A DNA stretch of 64,000 bases. Source: Proteiniclasticum sp. GTDB taxonomy: Bacteria > Bacillota > Clostridia > Clostridiales > Clostridiaceae. Made by a program: the position numbers and the translations under genes. This document shows positions 17,366-26,033 of the stretch, one piece after another. Below the pieces are notes generated by a model that saw nothing but the letters and a program-made list of their open reading frames with translations, was not told where the DNA came from and ran no database searches. The stretch covers positions 1 to 64,000 of the forward strand of contig NZ_DOPX01000009.1 of assembly GCF_003514505.1 (NCBI RefSeq), given 5' to 3'. Numbering within the stretch: position 1 is the stretch's first letter; each line of letters opens with the position of its first letter.

Positions 17366-18929
17366 AAGCTATGAGTGCATTGTGGTTGGAGGAGGCCTAG
17401 CGGGGCTCACCAGCATGGCCTATCTGAGAAAAAACAGAATTTCATCGCTCCTCGTGGAGAAACGTGAAAAGCTTGGCGGTCTTGTGGAGACCTTCTGGCA
17501 TCAGGGGTTTGCCTTTGATGCGGGTATTCGGGCTTTTGAGAACTCTGGAATCATCTTTCCTATGCTGAAGGATCTGGGGATTGAATTTCCCTTTGTGAAA
17601 AATGAAGTAACCATTGGGATCGGGAAGAAATCCATGGCGCTTGAGGGGAAAAATAGCCTCATCCGGTATGAGGAGATGCTTGCCGACCTTTTTCCCATGG
17701 AAAGAGAGAGTATTGGGAGAATCATGGCGGAAATCAGAAAGGTCATGGGATATATGGAGGTTCTCTATGGCATAGACAATCCCTTGTTTATTGAGAAAAT
17801 GGATCCAGTTTATCTTCGGAAAACGCTTCTTCCCTGGTTTATGAAGTATCAGGTGAACATCCGGAAGGCTTCAAAGCTTCAGGAGCCCATTGGGGTATAC
17901 TTACGAAGGTTTACGGAAAATCAGGCCCTCATTGATGTGATCATCCAGCACTTTTTTGAAGATACACCTGCGTTTTTTGCGCTCAGCTACTTCAGCCTGT
18001 ATCTGGATTACAGTTATCCACTGGGAGGCACAGGGAAACTTCCGGAAAAGATGGCAGAGTACATCCTGGAGAACAAGGGGGAAATAAAAACTGGCACTGG
18101 GGTGGTGAAGGTGAATCCTGAAAACCGTACAGTCACACTGGATGATGGAGAAGTGATCACCTATGAAAAGCTCATCTGGGCAGCGGACCAGAGGTCCTTC
18201 TATTCTATGATAGAAGGGGGCTTCGATGAAAAGGTGCAGGCACAGAAAAACCTGGTGGAGAGAAGCTGTGGTGGAGACACCATTTTGACGGTATTTCTAG
18301 GTGTTGAAAAAGACGAAACTTACTTTCAGGAGCGATGCGGCAGCCACAGGTTCCACACGCCAAGTCTGGAAGGACTTTCCACGGTTCATTTTCCAGTACA
18401 TGTGGAGGAGGCAAAGGAGAAGGAGCTTTTCCGCTATACAGAAGAATATCTTGAGAAAACCACCTATGAGATGTCCTGTCCTTCTTTAAGAGATAGGTCT
18501 TTGGCACCTCTAGGGTGCACAGGCCTTGTGGTCAGCACTCTGTTCAGTTATGACGTGGTGAAAAGAATGGAGGACTTGGGCGTCTATGAAGAGTTCAAGG
18601 CGTTTTCCGTGAAGACCATCCTTCGGGTGTTAGAGGAGTCCATCTTTCCAGGTTTTCAGGAAAAGGTCCGGTTCAGCCTTTGTGCTACTCCTCTGACCAT
18701 GGAAAAAGAAACGCATAATTATCAGGGAGCCATCACGGGGTGGGCTTTCACAAACCCAACCATGCCTTCAGAAGACAGATTCAAAAAGATTGCAAACTCT
18801 GTGAAGACACCTCTACTAGACATCTATCAGTGTGGTCAGTGGACCTTCAGTCCCTCAGGGCTTCCGGTGTCTATTCTTACGGGAAAACTTGCCGCAGATC
18901 AGGTGAAAAAGAAAAAGGAGCAGCGCTGA
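17358..18929 (+). CDS. CrtI/CrtN-like FAD-dependent oxidoreductase
   Basis: A 523-residue second member of the phytoene-desaturase/retinol-saturase-like flavoprotein family. The FAD motif VVGGGLAGLTSM is at residues 7-18, VEKREKLGG follows at about 34, and the C-terminal QWTFSPSGLPVSILTG signature is near residue 495. It has no Cys-rich tail. The ATG overlaps the preceding stop by 8 bp and is preceded by GAGGGAGGA. Paired CrtI-like genes are typical of C30 carotenoid pathways (CrtN desaturase, CrtP oxidase), and this pair follows CrtQ- and CrtO-like genes. No dehydrosqualene synthase (CrtM) is in the window, so either the isoprenoid comes from elsewhere or the substrate differs. Confidence 0.78.
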   Translation: MSKSYECIVVGGGLAGLTSMAYLRKNRISSLLVEKREKLGGLVETFWHQGFAFDAGIRAFENSGIIFPMLKDLGIEFPFVKNEVTIGIGKKSMALEGKNSLIRYEEMLADLFPMERESIGRIMAEIRKVMGYMEVLYGIDNPLFIEKMDPVYLRKTLLPWFMKYQVNIRKASKLQEPIGVYLRRFTENQALIDVIIQHFFEDTPAFFALSYFSLYLDYSYPLGGTGKLPEKMAEYILENKGEIKTGTGVVKVNPENRTVTLDDGEVITYEKLIWAADQRSFYSMIEGGFDEKVQAQKNLVERSCGGDTILTVFLGVEKDETYFQERCGSHRFHTPSLEGLSTVHFPVHVEEAKEKELFRYTEEYLEKTTYEMSCPSLRDRSLAPLGCTGLVVSTLFSYDVVKRMEDLGVYEEFKAFSVKTILRVLEESIFPGFQEKVRFSLCATPLTMEKETHNYQGAITGWAFTNPTMPSEDRFKKIANSVKTPLLDIYQCGQWTFSPSGLPVSILTGKLAADQVKKKKEQR

Positions 18930-19062
18930 TATTTAGCTTTTCGGTTACCTCACATGCTATGTAGTAGGATTCTTAAATGTGGTTTACGTGTCGTGTAAAT
19001 AGGTCACAGCGAAAGTAATCGCCTATGTAAGCAACACACTCTTTAAAAAGGAGGAGAGAATT

Positions 19063-19644
19063 ATGGCCAAACTGGAGCTGCAAGTTTCAGAAGATCTGAT
19101 TCAGGAAACTGAAAGAGTACTTAAACCTATGGGCATTGATGTAGAAATGGCGGTAACGATTTTTCTAAGAAGAATTGCATATGACAAAAGGCTTCCCCTG
19201 GACCTAACCGTCCCTCAGATGGAGCATCTTGACGATCAGGAATCAGGAATTCGAAGCTATACTGCGATAACCAAAGAAATGATTGATGAGCTTTGGATTT
19301 CTTTTCAACGGTATATGGATGGTAGTGATGAACTTGGGAACTTGAAGGTGATGGTGGCTCGAAATACGGGGATGAATGAGAGCAGTAGTTTTATCTATCT
19401 GTATTTTCTAGCGAATCTCATGGAAGGTCAGCCGAACTCCAGGGTAATCAAATACAAGGATTTTGAATACCTCATGGAGAAAATCAGAAATGAGATGGAC
19501 AGCACATATTATGAGAAAGCGCTGGAGTCCGTCAGGAAATCTATCCCTTATTGGGAAGAGAATACTGCCGGACATTACGCTGAAAAAGTGAAAACCTATT
19601 ATGAGAAGAATAAAGGAAAGCAAAATGAGGTTGTTTTAGACTGA
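19063..19644 (+). CDS. RelB/DinJ-like antitoxin-domain protein with long C-terminal extension
   Basis: A 193-residue protein whose first about 55 residues match the ribbon-helix-helix RelB/DinJ antitoxin pattern: LELQVSEDLIQET, a helix ending in AVTIFLRRIA and the hallmark KRLPLDLTVP. Typical DinJ proteins have 85-100 residues. Here a further about 135 residues form a charged, mostly helical domain ending in a Lys/Glu-rich tail. No toxin gene (RelE/YafQ fold) follows; the next gene is a methyltransferase 24 bases away. AAGGAGGAG precedes the ATG. It could be a solitary DNA-binding regulator, an antitoxin acting on a distant toxin, or a fusion whose extra domain has its own job. I do not recognise the C-terminal domain. 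Confidence 0.6.
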   Translation: MAKLELQVSEDLIQETERVLKPMGIDVEMAVTIFLRRIAYDKRLPLDLTVPQMEHLDDQESGIRSYTAITKEMIDELWISFQRYMDGSDELGNLKVMVARNTGMNESSSFIYLYFLANLMEGQPNSRVIKYKDFEYLMEKIRNEMDSTYYEKALESVRKSIPYWEENTAGHYAEKVKTYYEKNKGKQNEVVLD

Positions 19645-19668
19645 TTCTTTAGGTATTTGGAGGATGTT

Positions 19669-20721
19669 ATGAGATTTGAACCACTTTTAGAAAAGAACCT
19701 GCTGCCGGATTTTATGATCCGGTGGGGGGCCCGGCTCATCACAAGGGCACGGTGCAAGGAAATTACTGTGACAGATGTTGAAAAGCATAGAAAAGAGTTT
19801 CTTTCTTATGTGGCGGAGCTGAAAAACCAGCCCATTGCCATTAACACAAAAGATGCCAATGAGCAGCACTATGAGCAGCCCACGGAGTTTTTTGAGAAGG
19901 TTCTGGGAAGCCGAATGAAATACAGCTGTGGATATTGGGAAGAAGAACTGCCGTATAGGGACTGGAAGCATCATCTGGATGCTTCGGAAGAAGCCATGCT
20001 GAAGCTTACCTGCCAAAGGGCAGAGATTTCAGATGGACAGAGCATTCTGGATCTTGGCTGTGGCTGGGGATCGTTGTCTCTATATATGGCGGAGAAGTAT
20101 CCACATTCTCAAATCGTAGCTGTCTCAAACTCCGCCACGCAGAAAGCTTATATTGATGAGAAAGCCAAGGAAAGAGGTTTTGAGAATCTAACGGTGTACA
20201 CCGAAGACATCAACACCTTTGCCATAGAAAAGAAATTTCAACGGGTTGTTTCTGTGGAGATGTTTGAACATATGAGAAATTATGAGAAACTCATGGAAAA
20301 GGTCAGTGGGTTTCTTCTACCGGATGGAAAGCTGTTTGTGCATATTTTTACCCATAAAACGACTCCTTACTCCTACGAAGTCAGAAGTGAGAACGACTGG
20401 ATGACCAAGTATTTCTTTTCTGGTGGAACCATGCCAAGTCAGGACCTGCTTCATTATTTCTCTGAAAGGTTTTCTTTAGAAAAGCAGTGGGCTGTATCGG
20501 GAACCCATTACAGCAAAACCCTGGAAGCCTGGCTTCAGAAAATGGATGAAAAGAAAGATGAAATCATGCTCCTTATGGAACAGGTGGAAGGAAAGAAAGA
20601 AGCGCTGAAGTGGTTTGTGTTCTGGAGAACTTTCTTCCTGGCCTCCTCTGAGTTTTTTGCCTACCGGGAAGGTAATGAATGGTACATCAGTCATTATCTT
20701 TTTCGAAAAACAACGTTATAA
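19669..20721 (+). CDS. Cyclopropane-fatty-acid-synthase-family SAM methyltransferase
   Basis: A 350-residue class I methyltransferase of the CFA-synthase family. The SAM-binding motif LDLGCGWGSLSLYMAE starts near residue 127. Flanking family marks are QHYEQPTEFFEKVLG near 66, KYSCGYW near 84 and the acidic VSVEMFEHMRN motif near 199. The N-terminal about 50 residues are shorter than in E. coli Cfa, as in DUF-type relatives that act on other substrates. A TTG at 19657 is in frame, but GGAGG at 19659-19663 fits the ATG at 19669. It is probably co-transcribed with the RelB-like gene and followed by a terminator. Candidate reaction: methylation or cyclopropanation of an unsaturated lipid, possibly relevant to the isoprenoid cluster upstream. 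Confidence 0.75.
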   Translation: MRFEPLLEKNLLPDFMIRWGARLITRARCKEITVTDVEKHRKEFLSYVAELKNQPIAINTKDANEQHYEQPTEFFEKVLGSRMKYSCGYWEEELPYRDWKHHLDASEEAMLKLTCQRAEISDGQSILDLGCGWGSLSLYMAEKYPHSQIVAVSNSATQKAYIDEKAKERGFENLTVYTEDINTFAIEKKFQRVVSVEMFEHMRNYEKLMEKVSGFLLPDGKLFVHIFTHKTTPYSYEVRSENDWMTKYFFSGGTMPSQDLLHYFSERFSLEKQWAVSGTHYSKTLEAWLQKMDEKKDEIMLLMEQVEGKKEALKWFVFWRTFFLASSEFFAYREGNEWYISHYLFRKTTL

Positions 20722-20734
20722 CATCGGTTTGACG

Positions 20735-20766
20735 AAGACAGTCATCATTTAGGCTGTCTTTTTTTG
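20735..20766 (+). terminator. Intrinsic terminator after the methyltransferase
   Basis: AAGACAG (20735-20741) pairs with CTGTCTT (20754-20760), followed by a run of T. Confidence 0.85.
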
Positions 20767-20795
20767 TTTATTCAGAGAAACAATGAATGCGTATA

Positions 20796-20811
20796 ATTAT
20801 TCATGAATAAT
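20796..20811. repeat. 16-bp palindrome in the opp upstream region
   Basis: ATTATTCATGAATAAT is a perfect palindrome about 230 bp upstream of the opp promoter. It could be a regulator site for opp, but it does not match the CodY or ArgR consensus convincingly. The rest of 20767-21042 is AT-rich and shows no gene. Confidence 0.35.
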
Positions 20812-21042
20812 ATGTTAATGAAGGAAATCCTGCACCAATAAGCGGATGTTATTTATGAAATTATCATCATATTATTACCTATTCCGAATGTTGTGATAGA
20901 AATGAACAGTATCGTCCGAAATTTAACAGGAGGACCTCATATTAAATTCGCAAAAAGAATAAAAATTAATACGATTACATCAGAATATGTCGCTTTGCTT
21001 TAAGTAAATGTCATAATAATCAAGAAAAATGCAAGATATTTA

Positions 21043-21070
21043 TTGACGCTTGCATGGTTGGATGTATAAT
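21043..21070 (+). promoter_or_regulatory. Strong SigA promoter for the opp operon
   Basis: TTGACG (21043-21048), 16-bp spacer, perfect TATAAT (21065-21070), about 105 bases before the oppA start. This is one of the best promoters in the window and fits a highly expressed binding lipoprotein. Confidence 0.8.
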
Positions 21071-21176
21071 TATTAAATATTAGGCGACCCGATACAGTTT
21101 GTTTACAAAATTGTTTGAGTTGCGTGTACAGATGTACCTAATGGGAAATACAAAGAAGAGTAGAAGGAGGATTAAC

Positions 21177-22838
21177 ATGAAGAAAAAGAGAATACTGGCC
21201 ATGGCACTTGCCTTATCGGCTGTAATGATCTTTACCGCCTGCAGCAGCGGCGCTGAAACCCCTGCTGAAACACCAGGGGAGACACCATCCGAAAACCCTG
21301 CAGAGGGAGACAGCACTTTAAAAGTCCAGTTCAATGTGGAAGTAGCTTCCATGGATCCGCAGATTGCCACAGATGGAACTTCTTTTGAAGTCATCGCAGC
21401 AGTTACGGAAGGACTGTACTCTGTGGATAAGGACGGATCACCGATTCCTGCCATGGTGGATACTGTAGAAAAGAGTGAAGACGGACTGACCTATACTTTT
21501 AAGCTGAAAGATGCCGTATGGTCCAATGGAACGCCAGTCACAGCGAAGGATTTCGTTTTTGCCTGGAAGAGACTGGTTGATCCTGAAGTAGCCAGTGAAT
21601 ATGCATTCATCATGGGCGTTGCCGGTGTGAAGAATGCAGATGCCATTGCTGCAGGAGAACTTCCTGTGGATGATCTTGGTGTAACAGCAGAGGATGACAA
21701 GACTTTAGTGGTCCAGCTGGATGTACCAGTGCCATATTTTGAGTCCCTCATGTCCTTCCCTTCTTTCTTGCCCATGAATGAAGAATTCTTCACTTCCACT
21801 GGAGACAACTATGGAACATCTCCTGAGACTCTTCTGGCCAACGGACCATTCAAGGTTACAGCCTATGAGCCAGCAGCAACCACCATCACCTTAGCGAAGA
21901 ACGACAGCTACTGGGATAAGGATGCAGTGAAGCTTTCTGGTATTGAGTATCAGGTCATCAAGGATTCCCAGCAGACCATGCTTTCCTATCAGAATGGAGA
22001 CCTTGATATCGCAACCCTTTCAGGGGAACAGGTGGAGCAGTTCATGAACGATCCTGAATTTGTCAATGTAGTAGCAGGTTACCTCTGGTATGTATCACCA
22101 AACCAGCTGGTGAAAGGCCTTGAGAATGTGAACATCCGAACTGCCATGGCTCTTTCCTTTGATAAAGACGCCATTGCAAACAACATCCTGAAGGATGGAT
22201 CCATTCCAGCGAACTTCCCAGTGCCTACTCTTCTGGCCACAGGCCCAGATGGAAAAGATTTTAGAGAAACCTCCGGAACGTATCTGGAGACCAATAAGGA
22301 AAGCGCTTTGGAATTCTGGACCAAAGGTCTGGAAGAGCTTGGCGTAGAAGGACTGACCTATACCATGCTGGTGGAGGATACAGAAGCTTCCATCAATGTT
22401 GCCCAGTTCCTTCAGTCTGAATGGCAGGCAGCCCTCCCAGGTCTTACTGTAGAACTTCAGACCATGCCAAAGAAGAACCGTGTTGAAAGGATGCAGGCTG
22501 GAGACTATGAACTGGTACTGACCAGATGGGGCCCCGACTATGCAGATCCAATGACCTACCTTGACATGTGGACCACAGGAAGCTCCAACAACTATGGATC
22601 CTGGTCCAATGCAGACTATGATGCCATCATCGAAGATGCAAAAAGAGGAGAGCTTGCGCTTGATCCTGCAGCCAGATGGGAAGCTTTAAAGGAAGCAGAA
22701 AAGATTGTCATGGATGAAGCTGTCATCCTTCCTGTATATCAGAAAGGTGATGCGGTCATGGTAAGAACAGGCGTTGAAGGCGTTGAGTTCCACTCCGTGG
22801 GCATCAACAGAGTCTTCAAGAACGCTGTGAAGAATTAA
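21177..22838 (+). CDS. oppA: Oligopeptide ABC transporter substrate-binding lipoprotein
   Basis: A 553-residue SBP_bac_5 family lipoprotein. The signal peptide ends in the lipobox FTACSS (Cys near residue 21), followed by a Pro/Glu/Thr-rich linker (25-45). The mature part shows SMDPQIATDGTSFEV, TYTFKLKDAVWSNGTPVTAKDFVFAWKR split over residues about 100-128, and a C-terminal ILPVYQKGDAVM segment, all typical of OppA/DppA. The start is the ATG at 21177 with AAGGAGG upstream. An ORF extension to 21099 has no ribosome site. It captures oligopeptides at the cell surface for the OppBCDF transporter that follows. A hairpin after the gene probably raises its expression relative to the permease genes. 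Confidence 0.92.
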   Translation: MKKKRILAMALALSAVMIFTACSSGAETPAETPGETPSENPAEGDSTLKVQFNVEVASMDPQIATDGTSFEVIAAVTEGLYSVDKDGSPIPAMVDTVEKSEDGLTYTFKLKDAVWSNGTPVTAKDFVFAWKRLVDPEVASEYAFIMGVAGVKNADAIAAGELPVDDLGVTAEDDKTLVVQLDVPVPYFESLMSFPSFLPMNEEFFTSTGDNYGTSPETLLANGPFKVTAYEPAATTITLAKNDSYWDKDAVKLSGIEYQVIKDSQQTMLSYQNGDLDIATLSGEQVEQFMNDPEFVNVVAGYLWYVSPNQLVKGLENVNIRTAMALSFDKDAIANNILKDGSIPANFPVPTLLATGPDGKDFRETSGTYLETNKESALEFWTKGLEELGVEGLTYTMLVEDTEASINVAQFLQSEWQAALPGLTVELQTMPKKNRVERMQAGDYELVLTRWGPDYADPMTYLDMWTTGSSNNYGSWSNADYDAIIEDAKRGELALDPAARWEALKEAEKIVMDEAVILPVYQKGDAVMVRTGVEGVEFHSVGINRVFKNAVKN

Positions 22839-22866
22839 AGAACGAAAGAAAATACCATAAACAAAT

Positions 22867-22926
22867 AGAAGAGTGTGACGCTGTTTAGAACGAAAAAAAG
22901 TGTACAGCGTCTCTCTTCTGTTTTTC
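22867..22926 (+). terminator. Attenuator hairpin between oppA and oppB
   Basis: AGAAGAG plus GACGCTGT on the left arm pair with ACAGCGTC plus CTCTTCT on the right, a 15-bp stem with a small bulge, followed by GTTTTT. Its position suggests partial termination or 3'-end protection, giving more oppA than oppBCDF mRNA. Confidence 0.65.
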
Positions 22927-22954
22927 AGCCAAATTTCTGTGAGGAGTAGCGCTT

Positions 22955-23896
22955 ATGAAAAAGTATATATTGAAAAGAATCGGCATCGCAGCACTGACTC
23001 TTCTGGTCATTCTGTTCATCCTCTTCATCATGCTGGAACTGATGCCCGGTTCTCCATTTAACGATGAAAAACTGACAGATGCCCAAAGAGCCATCATCAA
23101 TGCCAAATACGGTCTGGATAAGCCTGTATTTCTCAGGTTCTTTAATTACCTGAAAGCCATGCTTTCCGGAGATTTTGGAGTGTCCTACAATATTTCTAAA
23201 AATACACCCATCACTCAGCTTTTGGAGTCGAGGCTTCCTTTATCACTTCGGATCGGAGGACAAGCAGTGCTCATCGGTACAGCCGTTGGCATTGTGCTGG
23301 GACTTATTGCTGCGGTGAAACACAATACCATTTTTGACACTTTGACCACCGTGATCTCTGTACTTGGGGTCAGCTTGCCTTCCTATGTGTTTGCCATGGC
23401 GCTGATTTATTCCATGGGATTCAAACTGAAGTGGTTTCCGCTTCTCTATGAGCTGGATGAACCGTTTCATTCCACAGTACTGCCTACAGTGGCTCTTAGC
23501 ATGTTCACCATCGCCACGGTGGCAAGGTTCACAAGGACAGAAATGCTGGAGGTGCTGGGTTCAGAGTATATGCTGCTGGCGGAAAGCAAGGGCATGCATC
23601 GAAACCGTCTGATCTTTGTCCATGCGCTGAGAAATGCCCTCATTCCCATCATCACGGTACTTGCGCCTCTTGTTGTGAGCCTCATGACAGGAAGCCTTGT
23701 CATTGAGAAGCTTTTTTCCATTCCGGGAATCGGATCTCTCATGGTCACGGCCATCCAGTCCAATGACTACAATGTGATCATTGCCCTGGCTTTTGTCTAT
23801 AGCGTGATGTTCATCAGCATTATGCTGGTGGTGGACATTTTATACGGCATCATTGATCCGAGAATCAGACTTGCAAAGGAGAATCTCCATGAATAA
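22955..23896 (+). CDS. oppB: Oligopeptide ABC transporter permease OppB
   Basis: A 313-residue inner-membrane permease with six hydrophobic segments (the first at 9-29). The N-terminal family motif is MLELMPGSPFNDE. The EAA loop that docks the ATPase reads LAESKGMHRNRLIFVHALRNALIP (split around residues 208-230). GAGGAG lies before the ATG. The gene overlaps oppC by 8 bp. OppB forms the translocation channel with OppC. Confidence 0.93.
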   Translation: MKKYILKRIGIAALTLLVILFILFIMLELMPGSPFNDEKLTDAQRAIINAKYGLDKPVFLRFFNYLKAMLSGDFGVSYNISKNTPITQLLESRLPLSLRIGGQAVLIGTAVGIVLGLIAAVKHNTIFDTLTTVISVLGVSLPSYVFAMALIYSMGFKLKWFPLLYELDEPFHSTVLPTVALSMFTIATVARFTRTEMLEVLGSEYMLLAESKGMHRNRLIFVHALRNALIPIITVLAPLVVSLMTGSLVIEKLFSIPGIGSLMVTAIQSNDYNVIIALAFVYSVMFISIMLVVDILYGIIDPRIRLAKENLHE

Positions 23897-24944
23897 TCAG
23901 GATACGTTATTTAAACCAGGCGACTTCGAGCTGGTGCGAGAAGATCAGAATGACTTCGTGGATGAGGCCTATGCAAAGGAATCCTACTGGAGAGATATTC
24001 TGTCCCGCTTTGTAAAAAACAAAGGGGCAGTCATTGGTCTCTTCTTCATTTTCCTCATCATACTCATGGCGGTGGTGGGGCCTGGCATGAATGAACACAC
24101 CTATGATTCCCAAATCATTCAGCATCAGAATCTGGCGCCTCGAATCCGTGCCATTGAAAGCTTGAACATTGGTATTTTTGACGGATCAGAGAAGATGAGT
24201 ACTTCCACAGGTGTTGTGGAAGTGAACAAGTACGTGAATCCTGAAAAGGAAACAGGTCTTGAAAGCACCTACTACTGGTTCGGCACCGACGTTCTTGGCA
24301 GAGACATCTTCACGAGAACCTGGACGGGAACGAGAATCTCGCTCTATATTGCTCTGGTGGCTGTGCTGGTGGACATGCTCTTTGGCATGAGCTACGGACT
24401 CATTTCCGGATACTTCGGCGGGAAAGTGGACATGGCCATGCAAAGATTCTCGGAAGTGCTGAACGGCATTCCAACGCTGGTTCTCGTGACGCTCCTCATC
24501 ATTGTGATGAAACCGGGGCTGTTCACCATTACTCTGGCATTAGCCCTTACGGGGTGGATCGGCATGAGCCGGGTGGCCAGAGCTCAGGTGCTGAAACTGA
24601 AGGAGCAGGAGTTCATACTCGCTTCCAAGACCCTTGGAGCGAAGGACTTCTTCATCATCTTCAAGGAGATTCTCCCCAATATCTTTGGTCAGCTCATCAT
24701 CATGTCCATGTTTTCAGTGCCCAATGCCATTTTCACAGAAGCGTTTCTAGCATTTGTGGGACTGGGTGTTCCGGCACCCAACGCTTCTTTGGGTTCTCTC
24801 ATCAGCGATGCTTTCAAGTCCTTCACCACACATCCCTATATGATTGTGTTTCCGGTGATTGTTCTTGGGATCATCATGCTGAGTTTCAACCTTCTGGCTG
24901 ATGGACTCCGTGATGCATTTGATCCGAAAATGAAAGAAAGGTAG
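23889..24944 (+). CDS. oppC: Oligopeptide ABC transporter permease OppC
   Basis: A 351-residue permease. It has a cytoplasmic N-terminal tail of about 40 residues, a first membrane helix (46-66), an extracytoplasmic insertion of about 70 residues ending in WFGTDVLGRDIFTR, the OppC signature, and then five more helices. The EAA loop is ILASKTLGAKDFFIIFKEILPN near residue 240. The start at 23889 is supported by AAAGGAG at 23876-23882 and lies inside the end of oppB. An upstream in-frame start at 23853 has no such site. Confidence 0.92.
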   Translation: MNNQDTLFKPGDFELVREDQNDFVDEAYAKESYWRDILSRFVKNKGAVIGLFFIFLIILMAVVGPGMNEHTYDSQIIQHQNLAPRIRAIESLNIGIFDGSEKMSTSTGVVEVNKYVNPEKETGLESTYYWFGTDVLGRDIFTRTWTGTRISLYIALVAVLVDMLFGMSYGLISGYFGGKVDMAMQRFSEVLNGIPTLVLVTLLIIVMKPGLFTITLALALTGWIGMSRVARAQVLKLKEQEFILASKTLGAKDFFIIFKEILPNIFGQLIIMSMFSVPNAIFTEAFLAFVGLGVPAPNASLGSLISDAFKSFTTHPYMIVFPVIVLGIIMLSFNLLADGLRDAFDPKMKER

Positions 24945-24953
24945 GTGAACACT

Positions 24954-26033
24954 GTGGAAAAGGAAACTGTTTTGGAGATGAAAGATCTTTCCATCTCCTT
25001 CAAGACCTCTGCAGGCGAAGTGAAGGCCATCCGCGGTGTGGATTTTACATTATATAAAGGGGATACCGTGGCCATTGTAGGAGAATCCGGCAGCGGCAAG
25101 TCTGTTACCGTGAAAGCTATCATGGGCATTCTATCCGGCAATGAGACCGTGAACAGCGGATCTATTCACTTCACCTATCATCGAGGAGATGAGGTGGTTC
25201 ATGAGGATCTTCTAAAACTCTCCAGAAATGAGATGAGAAAAAGAATCAACGGGAAGCGCATTGCCATGGTTTTCCAGGACCCTATGACTTCCCTGAATCC
25301 CACCATGTCCATTGGCGCCCAGGTCATGGAAGGAATGATCTACCATCATAAAAAGTCCAAAGCCGAAGCCAGGAAACGGGCCATTGAGCTTCTGGATCTG
25401 GTAGGCATTCCAGAGCCTGAAAAAAGAATGAAGAATTATCCCCATCAGCTTTCTGGCGGCATGCGTCAAAGAGTGGTCATCGCCATTGCTCTGTCCTGCG
25501 ATCCGGAAGTGCTCATCTGTGATGAACCCACCACGGCGCTGGATGTGACCATCCAGGCAAAGATTCTGGAACTCATCAAAGAGATCCAGAAGAAGATGAA
25601 CATCTCTGTCATCTACATCACCCATGACCTGGGAGTTGTGGCAAAGGTGGCGGACTATGTGGCGGTCATGTATGCGGGGAAGTTCATTGAAAAAGGAACC
25701 ACAGAAGAAATCTTCTTTGATCCAAGACATCCGTATACCTGGGGACTTCTATCGGCAATTCCAAGCCTGGAAAAGACAGAAGGAGCGCTGTATGCCATTC
25801 CTGGAAGTCCGCCGAATCTTCTCCATCAGGTGGTGGGAGATCCTTTTGCCCCAAGAAACCTCTATGCTTTAAACATTGATTACCGCATAGAACCGCCTAT
25901 GTTTAAAATATCAGACACCCATTTTGCCAGCACCTGGCTTCTTCATGAGGACGCACCGAAGGTGGAGATGCCAAAGCAGCTGAAAGAAAGAATCGAAGGG
26001 ATGAGAAAGGAGATGAAGATGCATGGAAAATAG
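24954..26033 (+). CDS. oppD: Oligopeptide ABC transporter ATP-binding protein OppD
   Basis: A 359-residue ABC ATPase with Walker A GESGSGKS near residue 45, signature LSGGMRQR near 164, Walker B VLICDEPTTALD near 182, a switch His, and the C-terminal oligopeptide/dipeptide transporter domain containing GSPPNLL and its substitution-prone Cys region. The start is GTG at 24954 rather than GTG at 24945, because AAGGTAGG (24939-24946) would overlap the earlier codon. It couples ATP hydrolysis to OppBC and overlaps oppF by 11 bp. The usual C-terminal Cys motif of OppD that can bind an iron-sulfur cluster reads APRN here with no Cys. Confidence 0.92.
   Translation: MEKETVLEMKDLSISFKTSAGEVKAIRGVDFTLYKGDTVAIVGESGSGKSVTVKAIMGILSGNETVNSGSIHFTYHRGDEVVHEDLLKLSRNEMRKRINGKRIAMVFQDPMTSLNPTMSIGAQVMEGMIYHHKKSKAEARKRAIELLDLVGIPEPEKRMKNYPHQLSGGMRQRVVIAIALSCDPEVLICDEPTTALDVTIQAKILELIKEIQKKMNISVIYITHDLGVVAKVADYVAVMYAGKFIEKGTTEEIFFDPRHPYTWGLLSAIPSLEKTEGALYAIPGSPPNLLHQVVGDPFAPRNLYALNIDYRIEPPMFKISDTHFASTWLLHEDAPKVEMPKQLKERIEGMRKEMKMHGK

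Noticed and set aside
19063..20721. A complete toxin-antitoxin operon
   Set aside because: The gene after the RelB-like protein is a clear SAM methyltransferase, not a RelE/YafQ-fold toxin.
20796..20811. Palindrome as CodY or ArgR site for opp
   Set aside because: Core TTCATGAA does not fit the CodY or ArgR consensus; kept only as an unassigned palindrome.
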